NCBI GenBank assembly: GCA_027356675.1
Contig: DAHVXO010000019.1
Coordinates: 1-5,379, forward strand
Length of the DNA stretch: 5,379 bases
From: Symbiobacteriaceae bacterium
GTDB lineage: Bacteria; Bacillota_E; Symbiobacteriia; Symbiobacteriales; Symbiobacteriaceae
Direction of reading: 5' to 3'
A model generated the notes under the pieces. It worked only from the letters and a program-made list of their open reading frames with translations. It ran no database searches and was not told the DNA's origin. How positions within the stretch are numbered: the stretch's first letter is position 1; each line of letters begins with the position of its first letter. Shown here piece by piece: positions 1 to 5,052 of this stretch. Both the position numbers and the translations under genes were made by a program.

Positions 1-929
1 AGGACATAATTCGAAGTCGACGGGAACTGGTTCAGCCAGGAATTATTGCCGGCAGCCCCGACGACAAACACGCCGCCGCTCCAGGCATAGTTGATGGCCT
101 TCTGGACGCCATGATCATACGCATCGCTGGTCAGGCTCAGATTGATTACCGTCGCGCCGTGGTCCCTAGCCCAGATGATCCCTCGTGCAAGTCTGTCAGC
201 CGAACCAGTGCCGGTGGCATCAAGCACTCGAACTGGCATGATCTGCGCGGCCTTATATCCGACGCTCGCTACGCCAACGGCGTTATTGGTAACCGCTCCG
301 ATGATACCCGCCACATGCGTGCCATGGCCAAATTGGTCATCAGGAGTGCTGTCGTTGAACACAAAGTCGTAGCCGGCAACCAGTCGAGAGGCAAGATCCG
401 GATGATTGAGGTCCACACCGCTATCGACTACAGCGACCACCACGCTCGAATTCGCCCCGTTGATTAAATCCTACGCGCCCGGGGCGTTGACCTTGGTTAA
501 TCCCCACTGGTTTAGCTGTGTCGGCGATATGACGTCGTTATCGGTGTGGGAAGCAGTGTAGTACCCCGCGTAGTACGGATCCGATGGGGTCAACACCGCA
601 GTGAAAATGTGGTTGGGTTCTGCGTACAGCACATTGGCAGCCTTCCTATACTGTGCAATGAACGCTGCTTCCTGACCTTCGGGGACCTTGACGACAACCA
701 CGCCGATTTGTGGGATTTCTGAGACCTCGCTCCCACCAATGGCACGGTGGATTGGAGCCCGAACATTCGGTGGAGTTCCAACCTTGAAGTGAACCAGGAT
801 TTCACCTGGTTTGGCTCCAATGGCAGTGCTGGCGTTACCAGCCGATCTTGGTGCTGCCCAAACTGGTAAGCTAGCGAGCAGCAATAATGTGGCAACAATC
901 AGGGAAAGAATCGCTTTCATGGTCCGCAT
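1..929 (-). pseudogene. Secreted S8 subtilisin-like serine protease, interrupted by an in-frame TAG; 3' end outside the window
   Basis: This encodes an exported endopeptidase of the subtilase (S8) family, thermitase-like. The chosen ATG (927-929) has AAAGGAG (940-946) 10 nt upstream. Residues 1-26 form a signal peptide: MRTMK, a Leu/Ile/Val core, then VWAA. Residues about 43-109 resemble an inhibitor_I9-type propeptide, from GEILVHFK to LYAEPNHIF. The catalytic domain begins near QWGL (141). Codon 153 (471-473) is TAG, at the position where relatives have Trp (APxAWD). The same frame then stays open to position 3 with family motifs: VVDSGVD with catalytic Asp169, FGHGTHVAG with catalytic His202, and GAAGNN with oxyanion Asn295. 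The catalytic Ser lies beyond the window. As read, the product stops after the propeptide and would be inactive. A single TGG-to-TAG change explains it; a sequencing error or UAG readthrough are alternatives. Family assignment is firm; pseudogene status is moderate. Confidence 0.85.
471..473 (-). other. In-frame amber codon at the conserved Trp of the S8 protease
   Basis: The minus-strand TAG sits directly between APGA and DLINGANSSVVVAVVDSG. It is in frame with both sides and no bases are lost or gained. Subtilases normally have Trp here, and TGG differs from TAG by one transition. UAG also ends the thiolase, the dehydrogenase and the micropeptide in this window, so it is a normal stop in this genome. 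Confidence 0.9.
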
Positions 930-939
930 TGCTCTGCAT

Positions 940-946
940 CTCCTTT
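940..946 (-). promoter_or_regulatory. Ribosome binding site that sets the protease start
   Basis: AAAGGAG lies 10 nt before the ATG at 927-929. This favours that start over the ATG at 918-920 and over the in-frame ATG at 1047-1049. The latter would put a polar, charged stretch of 40 residues ahead of an otherwise normal signal peptide. Confidence 0.7.
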
Positions 947-1043
947 GCAAGAATTGCCGTGTTGCCAGGTCTCGAGGAGGTCCCTCTTGGAACTTCGACT
1001 TCAGATCAATCTCCTTTCGCCTGCACTGGTAGTATGATGGCGA

Positions 1044-1121
1044 CAGCAAAGCTGAAGGCGCTACGTTGGACGCACACCTGTTGCGGAATTAGATAGTCAA
1101 TAGCAAAGCTAAGGGTACGTT
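1044..1121 (-). repeat. Imperfect direct repeat in the leader upstream of the protease
   Basis: Two copies of a related block lie at 1044-1067 and 1102-1121. On the minus strand each begins AACGTA and ends AGCTTTGCT, with a CCC/GCGCC plus TT stretch between; the right-hand copy is 4 nt shorter. They lie about 115-190 nt upstream of the protease start, where a regulator or RNA element could act. No regulator is recognised. A chance similarity is possible. Confidence 0.4.
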
Positions 1122-1194
1122 ATACGCGTCCCTCTTTGCGCCCCCCGCACTGCCGCGGCCTAGGAAACTACAAGCAGTGCGGGGTTTGCTATTG
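1098..1194. repeat. 10-bp inverted repeat enclosing the hairpin
   Basis: CAATAGCAAA at 1098-1107 and its exact reverse complement TTTGCTATTG at 1185-1194 face each other across the 1143-1184 hairpin. The right arm abuts the hairpin stem, while the left arm is 35 nt away from it. A minus-strand transcript could form a long stem with an asymmetric bulge. The left arm also overlaps one copy of the leader direct repeat. Confidence 0.45.
1143..1184 (-). terminator. GC-rich hairpin after the micropeptide gene, candidate terminator or attenuator
   Basis: An 11-bp perfect stem (CCCCGCACTGC at 1143-1153, GCAGTGCGGGG at 1174-1184) encloses a 20-nt loop. It begins 17 nt after the micropeptide stop on the minus strand. 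No U-tract follows in that direction (GGGCGCAAAG), so it is not a textbook intrinsic terminator. It could act as an mRNA 3' stabiliser, a Rho-dependent end, or part of a larger fold with the outer inverted repeat. Confidence 0.5.
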
Positions 1195-1201
1195 CCAAAT
1201 C

Positions 1202-1324
1202 CTACGCGGAGCTACTTTCGACAATGCACGGATACCCGGCCGGGAAGCACGCAGTACCCGCTGTTCCAACCGCACTCAAAAGAGCCAAGTTTACTGCGAA
1301 TAGAACAACCCACTTCCGATTCAT
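1202..1324 (-). CDS. 40-residue exported micropeptide, candidate Phr/NprX-like signal
   Basis: ATG at 1322-1324, TAG at 1202-1204. The peptide has a basic N-terminus (MNRK), a hydrophobic stretch at residues 5-22 (WVVLFAVNLALLSAVGTA), a small-residue AGTA site for signal peptidase, and a short tail, residues 26-40, holding CFPAGYPC then IVESSSA. It begins 4 nt after the TPR gene stop, and its Shine-Dalgarno (GGGGAGGG, 1334-1341, 9 nt spacing) lies inside the last TPR codons, so the two are translationally linked. Size, charge pattern and position match the pro-peptides that partner RRNPP receptors. That role is inferred; the sequence resembles no signal peptide I recognise. Two cysteines six residues apart (C26, C33) could form a loop. 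GTAC is a poor lipobox, so a lipoprotein is less likely. Confidence 0.7.
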   Translation of the reverse strand: MNRKWVVLFAVNLALLSAVGTAGTACFPAGYPCIVESSSA

Positions 1325-1328
1325 CGTG

Positions 1329-2225
1329 TTAGTCCCTCCCCTCAAGATGACCCAGTTCGTATTCTAATGCAGAGGCCAAAATGTGGTTATTACGCTGAGT
1401 TGCATGCTCAAGCGCCTCTTTGAGCAAGTCTATCGCCACATCCGCCTGGTTCCGTAACCTGGCAATACCGGCTCTGACCTCCAGGAGCAGAGCAGGCCAG
1501 TCTGGGTCCCAGCTACTCCGGTTGCCCACTCGCCCCAGCCACTCCTCAGCCCGGTCAACGCTACCCAGCGCTAACCAATACCGGGCCTGTACATAGCAAT
1601 AACGACCTTGCTCCTTGTCATGAATGTCGGCGGGATCAACCTTCGCCAGCATTTCAAGGGCTTTCCCGCGTTGGCCGAGACGAAGGTATATATCAGCAAC
1701 TTCCAGATACGACATCACGATGAGAATTTGTCGTGGCCGCTCATCTGGTGGGTGGAGGTATTTCTTAACATCAGCGATTCCCTTCAGGAGCAGCGATATC
1801 GCCCTTGTGAAGTTGCCAGTGGCCCGTTCTACCAGCCCTTCGTTGATCAGTACGGATCCCTGCAGACGCTGAATCTCGTACTCAGTCGGATGCCGGCGTA
1901 GCATGGCCCGAATGCGCCGGATATAGATCTTGGCCTGGTGCCATTCCCCCCGCCTGATCGCCACCGCCATCTGGAGGAGATACAGTGCACACAAGCCTTC
2001 ATGATCCTGCTGCAACAGCCTGCAGGCATAGGTGCACGCTTCACCAAATGTCGTGTGATCGTCAGGGCGTGACCAGAGAACCGTTTCCGCAAACAGGAAA
2101 TACCACCGGCCCAACGCCTTGCCTGCAAAGAAGGACTTGACCGCGAGGAGACTGTCTTCAGCCTGGGAAAACTGCTGCTGCCGGATATGACCGTAGACCT
2201 CCTTGCGCAGCTGCCCGATATCCAT
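1329..2225 (-). CDS. TPR-repeat protein, candidate peptide-sensing receptor
   Basis: A 298-residue soluble, helix-rich protein with no signal peptide or membrane segment. Pairs of helices with TPR-like spacing are visible at about 78-106, 117-150, 169-195 (SYLEVADIYLRLGQRGKALEML), 206-232 and 245-275. The ATG at 2223-2225 has AGGGGG about 7 nt upstream, and an in-frame TAA upstream rules out a much longer N-terminus. No N-terminal helix-turn-helix is evident. It is therefore not a PlcR/NprR-type DNA-binding regulator as it stands, and it is shorter than Rap proteins (about 380 residues). TPR proteins of the RRNPP group bind exported and re-imported oligopeptides. The micropeptide gene 4 nt downstream suggests this role, by position only. 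It could instead be a general TPR scaffold. TPR fold is fairly sure; function is unproven. Confidence 0.8.
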   Translation of the reverse strand: MDIGQLRKEVYGHIRQQQFSQAEDSLLAVKSFFAGKALGRWYFLFAETVLWSRPDDHTTFGEACTYACRLLQQDHEGLCALYLLQMAVAIRRGEWHQAKIYIRRIRAMLRRHPTEYEIQRLQGSVLINEGLVERATGNFTRAISLLLKGIADVKKYLHPPDERPRQILIVMSYLEVADIYLRLGQRGKALEMLAKVDPADIHDKEQGRYCYVQARYWLALGSVDRAEEWLGRVGNRSSWDPDWPALLLEVRAGIARLRNQADVAIDLLKEALEHATQRNNHILASALEYELGHLEGRD

Positions 2226-2270
2226 AACCGACCCCCTACCCCGCTGCCCTCTGCCCTGTTTATTACCGAA

Positions 2271-2489
2271 TTATTGATTGACATTTATACTCTTCTGCAC
2301 ATACCGGTGGGTTCCTTCTGCAATTAACTTTTCGGGTCCAAAATATTTCGACACTAATCGATAGTGCATCAATTCCCGCTGAAACTGCATCTCTATTCTA
2401 TATTTTTGAAACACCATAAACCTCGCTGCCAAGGCAACGGCGGCAAACAGGAAAAAGAAGATACTGCTCGAGGGGTTCCCTCTACCGCC
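2271..2489 (-). CDS. Small membrane protein or 5'-truncated gene with no clear start
   Basis: The frame is open from just after TAG (2490-2492) to TAA (2271-2273), 72 codons. It reads like protein: a hydrophobic segment (SSIFFFLFAAVALAARFMVF), then a basic, amphipathic tail (QKYRIEMQFQRELMHYRLVSKYF) ending SINVNQ. This is a plausible single-span protein with a positive cytoplasmic side. No ATG precedes the membrane segment. The first ATG (2415-2417) would remove it and has only a crowded GAGG 3 nt upstream. CTG (2448-2450) and TTG (2430-2432) lack a ribosome binding site. The gene may use an unusual start or may have lost its 5' end. It ends 45 nt before the TPR gene and could be in the same transcript. 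The product is not recognised; the coordinates mark the open frame, not a proven start. Confidence 0.45.
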   Translation of the reverse strand, partial: GGRGNPSSSIFFFLFAAVALAARFMVFQKYRIEMQFQRELMHYRLVSKYFGPEKLIAEGTHRYVQKSINVNQ

Positions 2490-2519
2490 CTACTACCCTA
2501 CCTCTTGGCAGTCTCGGCC

Positions 2520-2536
2520 AGGATTCCGGCAATCCT
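2520..2536 (-). other. Minor hairpin in the intergenic region
   Basis: AGGATT (2520-2525) and AATCCT (2531-2536) form a 6-bp stem around CCGGC. On the minus strand it follows the 15-bp hairpin by about 20 nt. It is weak alone but could add to transcript end formation after the dehydrogenase gene. Confidence 0.3.
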
Positions 2537-2554
2537 CCGAACCCGGCCAAGAAG

Positions 2555-2587
2555 TCTGCCCGGCATCTCGGGGAGATGCCGGGCAGA
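2555..2587 (-). terminator. Perfect 15-bp hairpin after the dehydrogenase gene
   Basis: TCTGCCCGGCATCTC (2555-2569) pairs perfectly with GAGATGCCGGGCAGA (2573-2587) across a 3-nt GGG loop (CCC in the minus-strand transcript). It lies 73 nt past the stop of the dehydrogenase gene, the likely end of the thiolase/dehydrogenase operon. On the minus strand ACTTCTTGG follows, a broken T-run, so intrinsic termination is plausible but not classical. It also marks the change from the GC-rich block to the less GC-rich left block. Confidence 0.6.
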
Positions 2588-2620
2588 TTGGCGTAACCTC
2601 TGAGTTCAACGGCGCCGAGG

Positions 2621-2652
2621 CTAAGCGAAGCCGGGTCTAACCGAAGCCGGGC
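2621..2652. repeat. Two tandem 16-bp direct repeats
   Basis: CTAAGCGAAGCCGGGT (2621-2636) is followed directly by CTAACCGAAGCCGGGC (2637-2652), identical at 14 of 16 positions. They sit between the dehydrogenase stop and the 15-bp hairpin. A local slippage duplication is the simplest reading; no binding protein is recognised. Confidence 0.55.
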
Positions 2653-2660
2653 GGCAAGTC

Positions 2661-3545
2661 CTACCGCCGGGCCATGGGCGTTGCGCTGCCGTCCTGCTGA
2701 TAGGTGTAAAAGCCGCGGCCGCTCTTGCGGCCGAAGTAGCCGGCCTGCACCATCTGCACGAGCAACGGACACGGGCGGTACCGGGGGTCCTTGAACCCGT
2801 CGTACAGCACGTTCATGATGTACAGGCACGTGTCCAGACCGATAAAGTCCGCCAGCGTCAGCGGCCCCATGGGATGGTTCATGCCCAGCTTCATTACGGT
2901 GTCGATCTCCGCGACCCCGGCTATCCCTTCGTAGAAGCAGAATATGGCCTCGTTGAGCATGGGCATCAGCACCCGATTCGAGATGAAACCTGGGAAGTCG
3001 TTGACCACTGCCGTGGTCTTCCCCATCTGCTCCGCCAGCGCCTTGATGGCGACATAGGTCTCATCGGACGTGGCGAGGCCGCGGATGACCTCGACCAGCT
3101 TCATGACCGGCACCGGGTTCATAAAGTGCATGCCGATGAACCGGTCCGGCCGCTTGGTGGCTGAGGCCAGCTGCGTGATCGGCAGGCTGGATGTATTGGA
3201 GGCCAAAATCGCGTGGGCCGGGCAGCGGGCATCCAGGTCCCGGAACAGCGCCACCTTGGCCTCCAGGTTTTCGATGATCGCCTCGATGACCAGGTCGCAC
3301 TCGGCGGCGGGGTCGGGCGCAACGGTGCCCGTGATCCGGGCCTGGATGGCCGCCATCTCCGCGGCGGTCTTGCGGCCCTTCTCCACGTCTCGGGCAAGAT
3401 TCTTCGCAATCCCGGCAAGGCCCCGGTCGACGAACCGCTGCTCCACATCCCGCAGGTAGACCTTGAGTCCGGCCTGCGCCGCCACCTGGGCGATACCGGC
3501 GCCCATTTGCCCGGCGCCCACCACCATGAGTGTGTTGATTGCCAT
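2661..3545 (-). CDS. hbd: 3-hydroxybutyryl-CoA dehydrogenase
   Basis: Cytoplasmic NAD(P)-dependent enzyme that reduces acetoacetyl-CoA to 3-hydroxybutyryl-CoA, or runs the reverse step in short-chain fatty acid breakdown. It has 294 residues, normal for single-domain Hbd/FadB2 proteins. The N-terminal Rossmann fold has GAGQMG at 10-15. SNTSS at 116-120 supplies substrate-binding Ser119. HFMNPVP gives catalytic His140, with Glu152 in LVEV as its partner and Asn190 in GFISNR, at the spacing seen in human HAD (137/158/170/208). The C-terminal 3HCDH domain holds [18 protein letters not shown] at 3543-3545 has GAGGAGG 9 nt upstream. The gene starts 24 nt after the thiolase stop, so the two are almost certainly co-transcribed. 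Cofactor choice (NADH or NADPH) cannot be fixed by eye. No sign of damage. Confidence 0.96.
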   Translation of the reverse strand: MAINTLMVVGAGQMGAGIAQVAAQAGLKVYLRDVEQRFVDRGLAGIAKNLARDVEKGRKTAAEMAAIQARITGTVAPDPAAECDLVIEAIIENLEAKVALFRDLDARCPAHAILASNTSSLPITQLASATKRPDRFIGMHFMNPVPVMKLVEVIRGLATSDETYVAIKALAEQMGKTTAVVNDFPGFISNRVLMPMLNEAIFCFYEGIAGVAEIDTVMKLGMNHPMGPLTLADFIGLDTCLYIMNVLYDGFKDPRYRPCPLLVQMVQAGYFGRKSGRGFYTYQQDGSATPMARR

Positions 3546-3569
3546 TGTGTTGTGCCTCCTCGCTGTACG

Positions 3570-4760
3570 CTAACCGACCCTGACCAATGTCGCCTCGCCC
3601 TGCCCGGCGCCCGAGCAGATAGCGGCCAGGCCATACCCGCCGCCCCGGCGGCGCAGTTCGTAGACCAGGTGCATGAGAATCCGGGCGCCGCTGGCGCCGA
3701 TGGGGTGACCCATCGCTACGGCTCCGCCATTGACGTTGACGATCTCGGGGTCGCACTCCAGCAACTGGGCGCTCGTCAGCGTGACTGCGGCAAACGCCTC
3801 GTTGATTTCGATGAGGCTGAGGTCCTTCACGGCCAATCCCGCCTTCTTGAGGGCCTTGAGCCCGGCGCGGGCGGGAACCGTGTGCAGGTACTTGGCCTCC
3901 TCCGAATACTGCCCCTGGCCGACGATGGTTGCCAGGATCTCCAGACCCATGGCCTCCGCCCGCTCCCGGGACATAATGACCAGGGCGCTGGCCCCGTCGG
4001 AGAGGCCGGGGGCGTTGGCCGCGGTAATCGTGCCGTCCGGCTGGAAGGCCGGCTTGAGCGCGGCCATCTTCTCCAGCGTGGTATCCCGCCGGGGGGATTC
4101 ATCCACCTTGAACGGGACCGGCTCACCCTTCTTCTGCGGCACGGGCACCGACATGACCTCATCGGCGAAGAGCCCCTTGTCCCAGGCCGCCAGTGCCCGC
4201 TGGTGGCTGCGGAAGGACCACTCGTCCTGCGCCTGCCGGGAGATGCCATACTCGGCCGCTACGATCGACCCGTACACGCCCATGTGGACCCCGCCGAAGG
4301 CGCACCAGAGCCCGTCGTGGACCACAGCGTCGACGACCTTCTGATCGCCCATCCGGTAGCCCCAGCGGGCGTTCTTGAGCAAATAGGGGGCGTTGGACAT
4401 GGACTCCATGCCGCCCGCGACCGTCACCTCGGCGTCGCCGGCGCGAATCAGCACGTCCGCCAGGTTCGCCGCCCGCAGGCTCGAAGCGCAGACCTTATTG
4501 ATGGTCTCCGAGACCACGTCCATCGGAAGGCCCGCCTTGTTGGTCGCCTGCCGGGACGGAATCTGGCCGGCGCCGGCCTGGATTACCTGGCCCATGAAGA
4601 CGTTGTCGATCTCGGTCGCGCGCTCCGCCAGACCCGCGCGTCGCACGGCCTCTCGAATCACGAACCCACCCAGGTCCGTCGCGGCGAAGTCCTTGAGACT
4701 GCCACCGAATCCCCCGAACGCCGTACGGACTGCACTGACGATGACCGCTTCTCGCTGCAA
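3570..4760 (-). CDS. thlA: Acetyl-CoA acetyltransferase (thiolase)
   Basis: Cytoplasmic thiolase II type enzyme that condenses two acetyl-CoA to acetoacetyl-CoA, or cleaves it. It has 396 residues, the usual length. The N-terminus VIVSAVRTAFGGFGGSLKD is typical. Cys91 in NKVCASSLRA is the acyl-accepting nucleophile, Asn320 in NEAF and His352 in GHPIGASGARI complete the active site, and Cys382 in CSGAGQG is the proton donor. That last motif is more often CxGGGxG, a mild variation. The start is TTG (4758-4760), with AGGAG (4770-4774) 9 nt upstream; a GTG at 4768-4770 is in another frame. Directly downstream is the matching dehydrogenase, pointing to butyrate, polyhydroxybutyrate or fatty acid metabolism. 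No crotonase, acyl-CoA dehydrogenase or PHA synthase is visible to decide which. Symbols atoB, phaA and mmgA would fit equally well. Confidence 0.96.
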   Translation of the reverse strand: MQREAVIVSAVRTAFGGFGGSLKDFAATDLGGFVIREAVRRAGLAERATEIDNVFMGQVIQAGAGQIPSRQATNKAGLPMDVVSETINKVCASSLRAANLADVLIRAGDAEVTVAGGMESMSNAPYLLKNARWGYRMGDQKVVDAVVHDGLWCAFGGVHMGVYGSIVAAEYGISRQAQDEWSFRSHQRALAAWDKGLFADEVMSVPVPQKKGEPVPFKVDESPRRDTTLEKMAALKPAFQPDGTITAANAPGLSDGASALVIMSRERAEAMGLEILATIVGQGQYSEEAKYLHTVPARAGLKALKKAGLAVKDLSLIEINEAFAAVTLTSAQLLECDPEIVNVNGGAVAMGHPIGASGARILMHLVYELRRRGGGYGLAAICSGAGQGEATLVRVG

Positions 4761-4775
4761 ATTCGATCACTCCTG

Positions 4776-4787
4776 CCAAACGTTTGG
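4776..4787. promoter_or_regulatory. 12-bp palindrome before the thiolase start, candidate operator
   Basis: CCAAACGTTTGG is a perfect palindrome just upstream of the Shine-Dalgarno of the thiolase gene. TetR-family regulators of acyl-CoA and fatty acid genes often bind such sites; Pseudomonas PsrA, for instance, binds CAAAC/GTTTG half-sites with a short spacer. No regulator gene is in the window. It falls downstream of the proposed promoter, so repression by blocking elongation or translation is the likely mode if it is real. Confidence 0.4.
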
Positions 4788-4848
4788 TAGGGACGGTTCC
4801 ACGAAGACGGGTCGGGTGGTGCGCCCGGACCCGGTTCAATCAAGACTC

Positions 4849-4877
4849 ATTATACAGCCAATCCCGGCGGTAGTGAA
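4849..4877 (-). promoter_or_regulatory. Candidate sigma-A type promoter for the thiolase operon
   Basis: On the minus strand a perfect TATAAT (4849-4854) lies 17 nt after TTCACT (4872-4877), which matches TTGACA at four of six positions. TG directly precedes the -10 box. The site begins just past the stop of the 54-residue gene and would give a leader of about 80 nt carrying the palindrome and ribosome binding site. Confidence 0.55.
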
Positions 4878-5042
4878 TCAAGCCGGGGGTTGCTTACCCT
4901 CCGGCAGCCGGAAGACGAAGACCCGGAATGCCTGCGCCGGATCCAGTCCCAGCGGGGCAACCAGGGACTCTACCCGAGCCGGGAGCCCAATCGACCAACT
5001 GTCGATCCCCCGGCGGCGCGCCTCGGCGACCGTAGATGACAT
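4878..5042 (-). CDS. 54-residue hypothetical protein behind ftsW
   Basis: ATG at 5040-5042, TGA at 4878-4880. The start lies 10 nt after the ftsW stop, and AAAGGTGAG overlapping that stop can serve as ribosome binding site, so it is probably co-transcribed with ftsW. The product begins MSSTVAEARRRGIDSW, continues SIGLPARVESLVAPLGLDP, and ends AFRVFVFRLPEGKQPPA. It has no signal peptide, membrane segment or cysteine. The balanced amino acid use and GC-rich third positions match the neighbours and support a real gene. I do not recognise a family. A role beside the cell-wall polymerase is only a guess from position. Confidence 0.6.
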   Translation of the reverse strand: MSSTVAEARRRGIDSWSIGLPARVESLVAPLGLDPAQAFRVFVFRLPEGKQPPA

Positions 5043-5052
5043 GATAAACAAC

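Noticed and set aside
111..467. Plus-strand open frame opposite the protease catalytic domain
   Set aside because: The minus-strand frame here has the S8 Asp, His and Asn motifs; the plus frame shows nothing recognisable.
471..473. UAG recoded as an amino acid such as pyrrolysine
   Set aside because: The family residue here is Trp, and thlA, hbd and the micropeptide all end in UAG in this window. A point mutation is simpler.
471..1049. A complete 192-residue protein starting at the ATG at 1047-1049
   Set aside because: The first 40 residues are charged and precede a normal signal peptide with its own ribosome binding site at 940-946. The end is a nonsense codon inside a longer conserved protein, not a natural terminus.
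1095..1100. TTGACT as a -35 box for the protease
   Set aside because: No acceptable -10 hexamer lies 16-18 nt downstream on the minus strand, so no promoter is called.
1247..1258. Lipobox making the micropeptide a lipoprotein
   Set aside because: The sequence before Cys26 is G-T-A, lacking the Leu/Val/Ile usual at position -3, so an ordinary signal peptidase site is more likely.
3213..4790. Plus-strand open frame of 525 codons
   Set aside because: It lies opposite the thiolase and the dehydrogenase, whose motifs are unmistakable. Its translation is low in complexity and rich in Gly, Arg and His with no domain. GC-rich genes often leave long antisense frames.
4863..4887. 6-bp inverted repeat (CCCGGC/GCCGGG) after the 54-residue gene as a terminator
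   Set aside because: The stem is short with a 13-nt loop and no U-tract, and it overlaps the proposed thiolase promoter.
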